Origin: CAMLJR01 sp964631955
GTDB lineage: Bacteria; Pseudomonadota; Gammaproteobacteria; Pseudomonadales; CAMLJR01
DNA: 64,000 nt
Direction: 5' to 3'
Assembly (NCBI GenBank): GCA_964631955.1
Contig: CAZWBA010000004.1
Coordinates: forward strand, 62,001-126,000
Shown here: piece by piece, positions 35,940 to 45,492 of the stretch
Numbering within the stretch: position 1 is the first letter of the stretch
How the letters are laid out: each line of letters begins with the position of its first letter
Position numbers and translations under genes: made by a program
The notes under the pieces: model-generated
The model's database searches: none
Seen by the model: only the letters and a program-made list of their open reading frames with translations
What the model was told of the DNA's origin: nothing

Positions 35940-37165
35940 TGCGGCGATACCTCACGCGCATCCATCTTCAATACATTTAATAACGCTTTCGCTGCACCCG
36001 CGCTGGCATCGCGCCGCAACGATTCATGTATTTGCAGGAACTCGCGTTCGAGCTGCGCGCGCAGGGCGGGATTATCCAGACGCTCCAGCAATAACGGGCC
36101 GAGCACATCGGCGCGCACATCGTCCTGCAAACACTCGGGCACGAGTTCGCGATTGGCGAGCAGATTGGGCAGCGCTATGAATGCGCTTTTGACGAGATAA
36201 CGCGCCAGCTTGAACGACCATGCACCCATGCGATACGCGACTACCATCGGCTTTTTCAGCAGCAATGCTTCGAGCGTGGTGGTGCCAGAAGTCATCAGGA
36301 CGACATCGGCTGCGGTCATCGCAAGCTGCGACTGGCCGTCGAGAATTCGAATCGGCAGCGAATCATTGCGAGCCGATAATAATGCTTCGATCTGGGCACG
36401 GCGCGCCGCATTCGCAGCGGGCAGCACAAAATGCAAATCGTCATGCCGTTGCGACAACCAGGCAGCCGTTGCAAAAAAATCGGCGCAGACTTGCGCCACT
36501 TCACTGCCGCGACTACCCGGCAATAACGCAATCACTTTTTTATTCGGCGCAATCTGCAACTGCGCACGCGCGGCATTCACATCGGGCTGCAGCGGAAACT
36601 GATCAGCCAGCGGATGGCCGACACAGGCCACTGGCACGGCATGATCTCGATAAAACTGCGCCTCGAATGGAAACAGTGTCAGCATTAAATCGACAGCGCG
36701 TTTGATTTTATGAATGCGCCCCTGTCGCCACGCCCATACCGATGGACTTACGTAATGCGCGGTTTTGACGCCGTGCTCGCGCAGCCATAATTCGAGACCG
36801 AGATTGAAATCCGGCGCATCGATGCCGATGACGATATCGGCGCGCCAATTCAAAAAATGCTCGCGCAAGATTTTGCGCATGCGCAGCAATTCGGGCAGAC
36901 GTTTTAGCGGCTCGACGAATCCCATGACCGCCAGACGCTCGATATCGAATAGCGAATGAAAATTTTCCGCGAGCATGCGCGCGCCGCCGACGCCGCAAAA
37001 TTCGATAGGCCGTGAACTGAATTGCCGCAGAGATTTCATTAAATCAGCACCGAGCAAATCGCCGGAAATTTCTCCCGCAACGATACCAATACGCAGAGGC
37101 TGAGAATTCTTAGCGGACGTTATCGTCTCGATATGCGGAGCAACAGACGCGGGCGTATTCGACAT
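35936..37165 (-). CDS. lpxB: Lipid-A-disaccharide synthase
   Basis: A peripheral inner-membrane glycosyltransferase that joins UDP-2,3-diacylglucosamine and lipid X. Family segments seen are RIGIVAGEISGDLLGADLM, GVGGARMLAENFHSLFDIER, GIDAPDFNLGLELWLREHG and YVSPSVWAWRQGRIHKIKRA. ALLPGSRGSEVAQ, SGTTTLEALLLKKPMVVAYR and PNLLANRELVPECLQDD follow. The N-terminus carries an extra stretch of about 20 residues before RIGIVAGE. 409 residues. It follows lpxA after 18 bp. Confidence 0.97.
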   Translation of the reverse strand: MSNTPASVAPHIETITSAKNSQPLRIGIVAGEISGDLLGADLMKSLRQFSSRPIEFCGVGGARMLAENFHSLFDIERLAVMGFVEPLKRLPELLRMRKILREHFLNWRADIVIGIDAPDFNLGLELWLREHGVKTAHYVSPSVWAWRQGRIHKIKRAVDLMLTLFPFEAQFYRDHAVPVACVGHPLADQFPLQPDVNAARAQLQIAPNKKVIALLPGSRGSEVAQVCADFFATAAWLSQRHDDLHFVLPAANAARRAQIEALLSARNDSLPIRILDGQSQLAMTAADVVLMTSGTTTLEALLLKKPMVVAYRMGAWSFKLARYLVKSAFIALPNLLANRELVPECLQDDVRADVLGPLLLERLDNPALRAQLEREFLQIHESLRRDASAGAAKALLNVLKMDAREVSPQ

Positions 37166-37183
37166 ATTTCAGCCCGCCGCGAT

Positions 37184-37954
37184 TTAGCGCACGATACCGC
37201 GCTTAGAGCTGACGATGGAGTCAATCAACGGCTGCACCTCAGGTGTTTCACCGACCATTGCGCGCAATTCGGTTAACGCCTCGTCGACCGTCAAACCCTG
37301 ACGATAAATAATTTTGTATGCGCGTCTCAGCGCATTGATGGCATCGCCCGAAAAACCGCGACGCTTCAAGCCTTCCACGTTGATATTGCTCACTTCGGCA
37401 GGATTCCCCGCGACGAGCACATACGCGGGCACATCTTTGGTCAGATAAGTCGATGCACCGAGAAAGGCATGCGCACCGATATGGCAGAACTGATGCACGA
37501 GCGCATAACCGCTCAGAATCGCCCAGTCGCCGATGTGCACATGACCGGCGAGCGATGCGTTATTGACGAGGATGCAATGATTGCCGATGACCGAATCATG
37601 GCCGATGTGCACATAGGCCATGATCAGATTACTGTTGCCGATCGTGGTTTCGCCGCGATCCTGCACGGTGCCGCGATGAATGGTGACACCTTCGCGAATA
37701 ATATTGTCATCGCCAATGACGAGCCGCGTCGATTCGCCTTTGTATTTCAGATCGGGCGTATCTTCGCCGATGGTGGAAAACTGCAGGATCTGATTGTTCG
37801 CGCCGATTTTTGTCGGACCTTTTATCACCACATGCGAAGCGATACGCGTACCGCTGCCGATTTCGACATCGGGACCGATCAACGTCCACGGCCCGATCTC
37901 CGCATCAGCCGCGATGCGCGCGCGGGGATCGACGATGGCAGCAGAATGAATCAT
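37184..37954 (-). CDS. lpxA: UDP-N-acetylglucosamine acyltransferase
   Basis: The first enzyme of lipid A synthesis, adding 3-hydroxyacyl from ACP to UDP-GlcNAc. The 256-residue protein is a left-handed beta-helix built of hexapeptide repeats (IHSAAIVDPRARIAADAEIG, then IGPDVEIGSGTRI). The catalytic His is in YVHIGHDSVIGNHCILVNN. A C-terminal helical domain includes AYKIIYRQGLTVDEALTEL. The ATG overlaps the fabZ stop by one base (TGATG), which is the common fabZ-lpxA arrangement. Confidence 0.98.
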   Translation of the reverse strand: MIHSAAIVDPRARIAADAEIGPWTLIGPDVEIGSGTRIASHVVIKGPTKIGANNQILQFSTIGEDTPDLKYKGESTRLVIGDDNIIREGVTIHRGTVQDRGETTIGNSNLIMAYVHIGHDSVIGNHCILVNNASLAGHVHIGDWAILSGYALVHQFCHIGAHAFLGASTYLTKDVPAYVLVAGNPAEVSNINVEGLKRRGFSGDAINALRRAYKIIYRQGLTVDEALTELRAMVGETPEVQPLIDSIVSSKRGIVR

Positions 37955-38391
37955 CAGGCCTTCCGGTCAGCACAAAGAATGGTTCCCGACGCAGCGAGCT
38001 CATCGCCGACATACGAACTGCATGCGAATTTCCAGATGCCGCGCTTGTCGGAAATATACTCGGCCTTGAGAATCAGCTGATCGCCCGGTATGACGCGGCG
38101 TTTGAAACGCGCATCGTCGATACCGACGAAATAATAAATCGAACCATCGGCAGGCTTTTTATTCTGGCTCTTGAAACCGAGAATACCGGCGGCCTGCGCC
38201 ATTGCCTCGATAATCAGCACGCCCGGCATCACCGGGATATCGGGGAAATGTCCGTTGAAAAAAGGCTCATTGACCGTGACATTCTTGATGGCGACGATGG
38301 ACTTCGGCAGGTCCAGCTCAATGACGCGATCGACCAGCAAAAAGGGGTATCGATGCGGCAGATACTCGCGAACTTCATTCACTTCCATCAT
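37954..38391 (-). CDS. fabZ: 3-hydroxyacyl-ACP dehydratase FabZ
   Basis: Dehydrates 3-hydroxyacyl-ACP in type II fatty acid synthesis and balances flux with LpxA/LpxD. It starts at ATG 38391 after AAGGCG; the upstream open frame (to 38439) is not FabZ-like. The 145-residue hot-dog protein has YLPHRYPFLLVDRVIELD, the catalytic His in NEPFFNGHFPDIPVMPG and Glu in VLIIEAMAQAAGILGF. The C-terminus FACSSYVGDELAASGTILCA is typical. lpxD lies upstream after 119 bp. Confidence 0.97.
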   Translation of the reverse strand: MMEVNEVREYLPHRYPFLLVDRVIELDLPKSIVAIKNVTVNEPFFNGHFPDIPVMPGVLIIEAMAQAAGILGFKSQNKKPADGSIYYFVGIDDARFKRRVIPGDQLILKAEYISDKRGIWKFACSSYVGDELAASGTILCADRKA

Positions 38392-38510
38392 ATTTTTCGC
38401 CTTGCTACTCCAGTGTCTGCCCTTGCGGCTTTCGTTCAACGGCAGCGTTTGATTTAAAGTTTTCGGATCCGGCAGTGCGGCAGCTTATCGCGGTTTTGCC
38501 GGATGATGGT

Positions 38511-39539
38511 CTACGTTTTTTTAATTTGCCTTTCCAGCTCGACGACGCGGCGGTACAGCTCATCGAGCTGGGCAAAGCGCACGGCATTTTTTCGCCACGC
38601 GGCAGTCTCCATCGCGCCGGTACCCGAGGTATAGCTGCCCGGCTCGTCGATGGAGCCCGTCACGCGCGTGAACGCCTGAATCTGCACGCCGTCGGCAATT
38701 GTCAGATGCCCTGGAATTCCCGCGCCGCCGCCGATCATGCAGTGCGCGCCGATAACGGCGCTGCCGGCAATACCCACACAACCGGCAATTGCGGTGCCTT
38801 CGCCGATGCGGACGTTGTGCGCGATCTGGCAGAGGTTGTCGATAATGACCGCATCGCCGATCACGGTATCTTCGAGAGCACCGCGATCGATGGTGGTATT
38901 TGCACCGATTTCGACGCCGCAACCGATGCGCACCGACCCAAGCTGCGCGATTTTTTCCCAGCCGCCTGCATGCGGCGCAAAACCGAAACCATCGGCGCCG
39001 ATGACAGCGCCGCTGTGAATTCTGCAGTCGTCGCCGATCAGCACGCCGTGATAGAGCGTCACGTTCGCATGCAGCGTGCAGCGCGCGCCGATGCTGCTGT
39101 CATCGCCGATGACCGTGCCCGCACCGATTTGGGTACCGGCACCGATGTCGACATTCTCGCCGATAACACAGCGCGGCCCGATAGCGACGCCACTCGCGAT
39201 TTTTGCCGAGCCGGAAACGCATGCACTGGCATCGATACCCGGCGATAAACGCGGCGATGCATCGAATAAATGCGTCGCGCGCGCGTAACTCAAATAGGGC
39301 TGATCGGAAATCAGACTATCGCAGCGCGCATTCGCGGCCATATCGGCCGCCAGAATCACTGCGCCTGCGCGAGTATCGTCGAGGAATTTTTTGTATCTGG
39401 GATTGGCAAGAAAACTCAGATGCGTTTCGTTTGCCGTCGCGAGATTTGCCAGACCCGTCAGGCGCCGCGCGCGATTGCCGCGGCACTCCAGGCCGAGATG
39501 ATCAGCGATTTCACCTAACGTTAGCGAAGCCTTGACCAT
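38511..39539 (-). CDS. lpxD: UDP-3-O-(3-hydroxyacyl)glucosamine N-acyltransferase
   Basis: The third step of lipid A synthesis. It has an N-terminal uridine-binding domain (LTLGEIADHLGLECRGNRAR, LSFLANPRYKKFLDDTRAGA) and then a hexapeptide left-handed beta-helix with the catalytic His region GADGFGFAPHAGGWEKIAQ. GGGAGIPGHLTIADG and a C-terminal helix (FAQLDELYRRVVELERQI) follow. The ATG at 39539 is preferred to the TTG two codons earlier. It is 27 bp downstream of skp. 342 residues. Confidence 0.97.
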   Translation of the reverse strand: MVKASLTLGEIADHLGLECRGNRARRLTGLANLATANETHLSFLANPRYKKFLDDTRAGAVILAADMAANARCDSLISDQPYLSYARATHLFDASPRLSPGIDASACVSGSAKIASGVAIGPRCVIGENVDIGAGTQIGAGTVIGDDSSIGARCTLHANVTLYHGVLIGDDCRIHSGAVIGADGFGFAPHAGGWEKIAQLGSVRIGCGVEIGANTTIDRGALEDTVIGDAVIIDNLCQIAHNVRIGEGTAIAGCVGIAGSAVIGAHCMIGGGAGIPGHLTIADGVQIQAFTRVTGSIDEPGSYTSGTGAMETAAWRKNAVRFAQLDELYRRVVELERQIKKT

Positions 39540-39566
39540 CGGCAAATATTCACCCGCGCGCGGTAG

Positions 39567-40097
39567 TTATTGAGTGCCGGCCTTGTTCAATGCTTCCGTC
39601 ACTTTGCTGGTGATGTCGTAACCGGCATCGGCATGCATGACCGCACGCTTGTTGACCAGAAGGCCGATATTTTCGGCTTTGATCAGATCGGTGACAGCCT
39701 TTGTGTATTTCGCCTGCATTTCTTCCATGATGCTCTGCATGGCTTCCTGTTGCTTGGTGGCCAGTTTGCGACGCAGATATTCGATATCGTTGGCTTTGCC
39801 TTCCAGCTTTTTACGCGCCTCTTCCTTTTGTGCGGGGCTCATGATCGAGCTGTCTTTCTGCATCTGCTTCTGCATGTCCTGACCTTCTTTGGCCAGACGC
39901 TCGAATTCCTTTTTGTCCTTGTCGAATTCGGGTTGCGCAGCGAGCGCCTTCAGACGCTTCTGTGCCTCGTCGGTGCTCAGCACCGCCGCCTCCGGATCGA
40001 GCACTGCAACCTTGCCCGCTGCGAGCGATTGCGCATTGGCAAAGACCGAGGCGAACAATACCGATACCAGCGCAAACGTTTTAGCCGTCTTAAACAC
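39567..40097 (-). CDS. skp: Periplasmic chaperone Skp/OmpH
   Basis: A trimeric jellyfish-shaped chaperone that carries outer-membrane proteins to the BAM complex. Signal peptide MFKTAKTFALVSVLFASVFA, cleaved after NAQSLAA or nearby. Then comes the trimerisation strand KVAVLDPEAAVLSTDEAQK and a long charged alpha-helical hairpin (KEFERLAKEGQDMQKQMQKD, ARKKLEGKANDIEYLRRKLA). A closing beta segment is IGLLVNKRAVMHADAGYDIT. 176 residues. It lies directly after bamA (33-bp gap) and before lpxD, the conserved order. Confidence 0.95.
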   Translation of the reverse strand: MFKTAKTFALVSVLFASVFANAQSLAAGKVAVLDPEAAVLSTDEAQKRLKALAAQPEFDKDKKEFERLAKEGQDMQKQMQKDSSIMSPAQKEEARKKLEGKANDIEYLRRKLATKQQEAMQSIMEEMQAKYTKAVTDLIKAENIGLLVNKRAVMHADAGYDITSKVTEALNKAGTQ

Positions 40098-40130
40098 AAT
40101 AAATCTCCAAATGATTATGTTATGCGTGAA

Positions 40131-42713
40131 CTAGAAGCCGGCACCGATCGAGAACTGGAAGAACTCGGTGCGATCGTATTCGCTTTCGCGAAGCGGCTTG
40201 GCAATGCTGAATGTCAGCGGGCCCATGCCGGTAATCCACGTCAGACCAACTCCGGCTGAGACGACAAGTTTCGAAAAATCAACGTCGTAGCAGTTTACCT
40301 GCGTCACCCCGCAATTGGTACTGTAAACCTGGCCGGCATCGACGAACAGCGAAGAGCGCACCGAACGCTGATCCTTGATGAACGGCAGCGGAAACAATAA
40401 TTCGGCGCTGCCGGTTACCAGAATGTTGCCGCCGATGGGGTCGGAGTCGTCCAGCTCGTCCGCCCGATACACTTCATACCGATTCGGCCGGCTTCCGCCC
40501 GGGAGTCTCACATAACCCACATGCTCGCCATCGTAAGCAGCGGTCTGGTAAACCCAGGCGGGTGTGGAGCGCGGACCCAGACTGTTGCTTTCGAAGCCGC
40601 GCACCGAGTTATAGCCGCCGGCGTAATAACTCGTGTAGAACGGCAGCTGTTCCAGATCGCCATAACCGTCGCCATAACCCAGCTCGGTGCGAAAACGCAG
40701 CGTCAGGCTATCGGTGAGCGGCACGAACAACTGGCCGTTATAGGTCAGCTTGTAGAAGGTCAGATCGCTGCCGGGCACCGCCACTTCCAGCGCTACGCTC
40801 TGCGAATGCCCGCGCGTGGCCAGCTGGCCGCGGTTCAGCGTGGATTGCGCCCACGTGGTCGTCCACGAGAACTGGTTGTAAACATCGCCATAGGTATCGA
40901 GGAAGCCCGGCCCGGAAGGCTCATTGGGGTCGACCTGCTCGTACTTGTCGTAAAAATAATCGGAGCGCCGTGCAGCCGCCACAGGGCTGTTGGTGATATT
41001 GCCGCTGCTATCGGTTTCAACATCGTAATAGTGATCGATTTCTTTCAGCGGACGCGGACCGGAAATGATTTCCTGCGGCGTCGCATAACCGGCATCGATC
41101 GAAGTGCGCGACACGCCGAGGCTGAACGTCAGGCGCTCGGTTTCGCTGAGCGGGTAGCCGAACGACATGTTGCCGCCCGTCGTGCTTGTCGCGTAATTCG
41201 CGAGATTGATTTTCTTCAGTTCGGCCTTGCGATAGAACACCGAGAAACCGCGGCTCACGCCATCTTCGGTGAAATACGGGTCGACGTAGTTGAAACGCAC
41301 ATCGGTTAAATATTTCGAGCGATTGAGGCCGATACCGATCTGCTTGCCGGTGCCGAGGAAATTGTCCTGCTGCAGATTCGCACCGAACACCATGCCGGTG
41401 CCCTGCGCATAGCCGATGCTCGCGCCGATGCTGCCCGATGGTTGCTCTTCGACGTTGTATTTCAGATCGATCAGATCGTCGCTGCCCGGCACTTCTAACG
41501 TATTAACTTTGGCTTCCTTGAAGTAACCGAGACGTTCGAGCCGCACACGCGATTGCTCGATTTTATCCGACGACGCCGGCGCACCTTCCATCTGCCGCAT
41601 TTCACGGCGCAACACTTCATCGGCCGTGCGCGCGTTACCTTCGAAATCGATGCGATTGACGTACGTGCGCTTGCCCGGATCGATGAAGAATTTGATATCG
41701 ACCAGTTTCGATGCATCGTTCGAGTCGGGCACGCCTTTCACCTTGGCGAAGTTGTAACCTTCATTGCCGAGGCGCTTCTGCAGCAGCTGTTCGGTATTCG
41801 TCACCAGTGCCTGCGAAAAAGTCTGACCGTTTTGCACGAGGATGAATTTTTTCAGCTCCTCCTCGGGAAGAATGATGTCACCCGACAGATCGACATTGCC
41901 GACCTTGTATTCGTCGCCCTCGCTGACGTTGATCGCGATGTAAACCGATTTGCGATCCGGCGTGGTCGACACCTGTGTCGAGTCGACGCGAAATTTGGTG
42001 TAGCCGCGATCGAGATAATACGAATTGATTTTCTCGAGATCACCCTTCATTTTTTCTTTCGAATACTTATCGTCGCTGGTCAGCCACGAAAACCATCCGG
42101 TCGTTTTCAGTTCGAGCAGACTTAGCAGTGTTTCGTCATCGAATTTGCTGTTGCCGATGATCGAGATGTGTTTGATTTTCGCCGTGTTGCCTTCGTCGAT
42201 GGTAATGCGCACCGAAACGCGATTGCGCGGTTCGGCCACCACTTCGGTCTGGATATTGGCGTCGTAACGTCCCTGCGACACATATTGCTGCGTCAGCTCC
42301 TGGCGCATCTGTTCGAGCGTCGAGCGTTTGAAAACCTGTCCCTCGGCGAGCCCCTGTTTTTTCAAACCGTCGAGCAACTGCTCTGTTTTAAGCTGTTTGT
42401 TGCCATCGATCTTGATTTCGCTGATCGAGGGGCGCTCCTGCACCTGCACAACCAGCACGCCACCTTCGCGCGCGATGCGCACATCATCGAAATTACCGGT
42501 TTGAAACAGGCTGCGAATGCTTTGCGACAGAATATCGGAGTTGATCTGATCGCCGACGTTGAGCGGCATCGCAGCAAACACGGTGCCCGCTGAAATGCGC
42601 TGCAGGCCTTCGACGCGAATATCCGAAACCACGAAGGTGTCGGCGGCCTGCGCAGAGAGTGTGCCCAACAATAATCCGATAGCTGAAAATAAACGACGGC
42701 GTTTCATCGACAT
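40131..42713 (-). CDS. bamA: Outer-membrane protein assembly factor BamA
   Basis: The essential Omp85 core of the BAM machine. A signal peptide (RRRLFSAIGLLLGTLSAQAA) is followed by five POTRA domains to about residue 345 (FVVSDIRVEGLQRISAGTVF in POTRA1). A 16-stranded barrel ends in an aromatic C-terminus (FFQFSIGAGF). In the barrel, RGFESNSLGPRS carries the conserved (V/I)RGF motif of loop 6. It may start at the ATG 42713 or 42707. At 860 residues it is longer than E. coli BamA (810), with extra barrel-loop sequence around residues 550-620. rseP lies 186 bp upstream. Confidence 0.98.
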   Translation of the reverse strand: MSMKRRRLFSAIGLLLGTLSAQAADTFVVSDIRVEGLQRISAGTVFAAMPLNVGDQINSDILSQSIRSLFQTGNFDDVRIAREGGVLVVQVQERPSISEIKIDGNKQLKTEQLLDGLKKQGLAEGQVFKRSTLEQMRQELTQQYVSQGRYDANIQTEVVAEPRNRVSVRITIDEGNTAKIKHISIIGNSKFDDETLLSLLELKTTGWFSWLTSDDKYSKEKMKGDLEKINSYYLDRGYTKFRVDSTQVSTTPDRKSVYIAINVSEGDEYKVGNVDLSGDIILPEEELKKFILVQNGQTFSQALVTNTEQLLQKRLGNEGYNFAKVKGVPDSNDASKLVDIKFFIDPGKRTYVNRIDFEGNARTADEVLRREMRQMEGAPASSDKIEQSRVRLERLGYFKEAKVNTLEVPGSDDLIDLKYNVEEQPSGSIGASIGYAQGTGMVFGANLQQDNFLGTGKQIGIGLNRSKYLTDVRFNYVDPYFTEDGVSRGFSVFYRKAELKKINLANYATSTTGGNMSFGYPLSETERLTFSLGVSRTSIDAGYATPQEIISGPRPLKEIDHYYDVETDSSGNITNSPVAAARRSDYFYDKYEQVDPNEPSGPGFLDTYGDVYNQFSWTTTWAQSTLNRGQLATRGHSQSVALEVAVPGSDLTFYKLTYNGQLFVPLTDSLTLRFRTELGYGDGYGDLEQLPFYTSYYAGGYNSVRGFESNSLGPRSTPAWVYQTAAYDGEHVGYVRLPGGSRPNRYEVYRADELDDSDPIGGNILVTGSAELLFPLPFIKDQRSVRSSLFVDAGQVYSTNCGVTQVNCYDVDFSKLVVSAGVGLTWITGMGPLTFSIAKPLRESEYDRTEFFQFSIGAGF

Positions 42714-42899
42714 GAAGGACCAGAACCAACCCCAGTTAGCGGGACAAGAGATTTCAGATAAATCCCGTTAATGCGGCATCGTGGATGACGACACCGCCGT
42801 TTTATAAAAATCACTAGTTATTGAGACAACAACAGTTAATGAAGCGACAACTTGTTATCGAAGCAATAAAGTATTGCGGTAACACTTCGCCGAGATGGA

Positions 42900-44255
42900 T
42901 CAGAGGCGGAGCAGATCGTTGTAAATCGCCAGCACCATCACACCGATCACGATGACGAGGCCAATCTGATAGCCCACAGTCTGCACTTTTTCCGAGAGCG
43001 GTTTTCCCGTTACCAGTTCGGGTAGCGAAAACAAAATGTGTCCGCCATCGAGCACGGGAATCGGCAACAGGTTCAATACACCGAGACTCACGCTGAGAAA
43101 TGCCAGAAAAGCCAGATACGGCTTCCAGCCCGACTCCGCCGAAGCGGTCGCCACTTTAGCAATCGTGATCGGCCCGCTCAAGTTTTTTGCGGACACCATG
43201 CCCAGCACCATTTTTTTCATGGTGTCGAGAGAAATCAGCGAAGTCGCCCACGTGCGCTCGAATGCCTTGCCGATCGCGGCGATGGGACCGTAACTGAATT
43301 CGCGCTTCATGTGATCGGGCCACTCGACCTTGCCGGCGAGCCCCGCCAGGCCGAATGCCTCGCCTTTTTCGTCGACTTTGCGTTCCGGCGTCAGCTCGAT
43401 ATCGTGTCGCCCGTCGGCACGCACTACCACGACATCCAGTTTCTGCTCGGGATGCGCGCGCACGTAATCCTGCCATTCGCGCCAGTTTTCGATAGCCCTG
43501 CCATCGACGCTTTCGATGCGATCGCCCGCGGCAAACCCCGCTAGCGCCGCTGGACTCTCGGGCGAAACGCTCTCGATCACGGGCTCTCCGCGCGGATACC
43601 ACAGCTCGATACCGAGCCCGCCGATCATGTCGGGAACCTCGTCGTCCGAAAGCCAGTTATCCAGTGCGATGGTCTTGCGCTCGATCACATCCGCATCCGG
43701 CCGCTTCAGCGAAATCTGCAAGGTGCCGGTTTCGCCGATGCGGCGCAGCAATCGCTCCTGCAGCACCTGCACGGTCGGCGTTTCGAAGCCGTCGATGGCG
43801 ACGATCTGATAGCCCGTTGCCAGCCCGGCGCGCCCGGCGGGAGTGTCCGCCGCGACGGTATCGATCACCGGCACCACGCCGCTGACACCGCTCATGAAAA
43901 TCACCCAGAACAAGGCGATGGCGAGCAGGAAATTGGCGATGGGGCCGGCCGCGATAATGGCGATGCGATTCGATACCGGTTTGCGCATGAAGCTCTGCGG
44001 CAGTAATTCGGGCGGCACTTCACCCTCGCGCTCATCGAGCATCTTGACGTAGCCGCCGAGCGGAATCGCGGCGACGGCGAACTCGGTGCCGTGGCGATCG
44101 AGCCGCTTCCAGAACGGCTTGCCGAAACCGATACAGAAACGCAGCACTTTCACGCCGCAGCGCCGCGCCACCCAGAAATGTCCGAATTCATGAATGGTGA
44201 CGACAACGGCCAGCGTAATCGCCAGAACAAGGAGAGTCTGTAACAGATGAAGCAT
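42900..44255 (-). CDS. rseP: RIP metalloprotease RseP
   Basis: An intramembrane site-2 protease that cleaves anti-sigma-E. It has zinc motif HEFGH at residues 22-26 in the first membrane helix (VVVTIHEFGHFWVARRCGVK) and a second zinc ligand in LNLLPIPVLDGGHILFSLPE near the C-terminus. Two PDZ domains lie between (VDTVAADTPAGRAGLATGYQ; VSPESPAALAGFAAGDRIES). 451 residues with four membrane segments. dxr precedes it with only 6 bp between. In relatives the envelope-stress regulon includes neighbours such as degQ, bamA and skp. Confidence 0.97.
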   Translation of the reverse strand: MLHLLQTLLVLAITLAVVVTIHEFGHFWVARRCGVKVLRFCIGFGKPFWKRLDRHGTEFAVAAIPLGGYVKMLDEREGEVPPELLPQSFMRKPVSNRIAIIAAGPIANFLLAIALFWVIFMSGVSGVVPVIDTVAADTPAGRAGLATGYQIVAIDGFETPTVQVLQERLLRRIGETGTLQISLKRPDADVIERKTIALDNWLSDDEVPDMIGGLGIELWYPRGEPVIESVSPESPAALAGFAAGDRIESVDGRAIENWREWQDYVRAHPEQKLDVVVVRADGRHDIELTPERKVDEKGEAFGLAGLAGKVEWPDHMKREFSYGPIAAIGKAFERTWATSLISLDTMKKMVLGMVSAKNLSGPITIAKVATASAESGWKPYLAFLAFLSVSLGVLNLLPIPVLDGGHILFSLPELVTGKPLSEKVQTVGYQIGLVIVIGVMVLAIYNDLLRL

Positions 44256-44261
44256 GCTGGA

Positions 44262-45476
44262 TTACCTTTCCCGGCGCTCAATCGGCCCGCAAGAAATATA
44301 CGCCGAAGCCACTTCGCGCGCAGCGCGATCGGCGTTTTGGACATCCGTCAGTGTGCGCGGTTCAACCGGGGCAACCTGCTCCAGCGCATGTCCGATGACT
44401 GCAGGAATCATCGTGAACGGAATTTTTTCTGCCAGAAATGCAGCGACGGCGATTTCATTCGCCGCGTTCAACACCGCCGGCGCGGTGCCACCGGCCTTCA
44501 TGGCGTCGGTAGCGAGCCGCAGGCAGGGGAAACGTTCGCGGTCGGGCGCCTGAAAATCGAGCCGTGCCTGCGCGATGAGATCGAGCGCGCCGACACCCGA
44601 CTCGATGCGCTCGGGCCAGGCCAGCGCATGCGCGATCGGCGTGCGCATATCGGGATTGCCGAGCTGCGCAAGCACCGAACCGTCGATATATTCGACCATG
44701 CTGTGAATCACCGATTGCGGATGCACCACGATCTGTACCTGATCGGGCCGCGCATCGAACAGCCAGCAGGCTTCGATAAGCTCCAGCCCCTTGTTCATCA
44801 TCGTTGCCGAATCGACCGAAATTTTCGGTCCCATCGACCAGTTCGGATGCGCGATCGCCTGCGCGGGAGTCACTCTGACAAGATCGCTCAGCGGCGCATT
44901 GCGAAACGGCCCGCCCGATCCCGTCAGCAAGATTTTGCGCACACCGGCACGGGTCAGCGTATCGCGGCCGGACGCATTGCAGGTATACGAGGGGGGCATG
45001 CACTGGAAAATGGCGTTGTGCTCGCTATCGACCGGCAGCAGGGTCGCGCCGGATTCGGTGACGGCATCCATGAACAGGCGCCCGGCCATGACGAGCGCTT
45101 CCTTATTGACGAGCAGTACATGTTTGCCTTTGCGCACCGCCGCGAGCGTCGGCTCCAGGCCGGCGGCACCGACGATGGCAGCGACGACGATATCGACAGC
45201 ATCGTGCGCCGCGACGAATTGCAACCCTTCGCCGCCGCACAGCACTTCGATATCGCGCCCGCGCAAGGCGACACGCAACCGCTCGGCACTTTGCTCATCG
45301 CCGATCACGACGTAACGCGGTGAAAATTGTTTCGCCAATTCCGCGAGCTTATCCGCGCTGGCGTGCGCGCTGAGTGCAAATACGCGGTAGCGTTCGGGAT
45401 GGCGCGCGATCACATCGAGCGTGCTCGCACCGATCGAACCCGTCGCGCCCAATACCGTTACTGCTTTCTTTGTCAT
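44262..45476 (-). CDS. dxr: 1-deoxy-D-xylulose-5-phosphate reductoisomerase
   Basis: The second enzyme of the MEP pathway, NADPH-dependent. The 404-residue protein has the nucleotide-binding motif VTVLGATGSIGASTLDVIAR and LLVNKEALVMAG. The metal site is DSEHNAIFQCMPP and the substrate loop ILLTGSGGPFRN. Also present are HPNWSMGPKISVDSATMMNK, MVEYIDGSVLAQLGNPDMRT and LNAANEIAVAAFL. Complete. It lies between cdsA (16-bp gap) and rseP. Confidence 0.98.
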   Translation of the reverse strand: MTKKAVTVLGATGSIGASTLDVIARHPERYRVFALSAHASADKLAELAKQFSPRYVVIGDEQSAERLRVALRGRDIEVLCGGEGLQFVAAHDAVDIVVAAIVGAAGLEPTLAAVRKGKHVLLVNKEALVMAGRLFMDAVTESGATLLPVDSEHNAIFQCMPPSYTCNASGRDTLTRAGVRKILLTGSGGPFRNAPLSDLVRVTPAQAIAHPNWSMGPKISVDSATMMNKGLELIEACWLFDARPDQVQIVVHPQSVIHSMVEYIDGSVLAQLGNPDMRTPIAHALAWPERIESGVGALDLIAQARLDFQAPDRERFPCLRLATDAMKAGGTAPAVLNAANEIAVAAFLAEKIPFTMIPAVIGHALEQVAPVEPRTLTDVQNADRAAREVASAYISCGPIERRER

Positions 45477-45492
45477 AGATCCCTGGTATTAA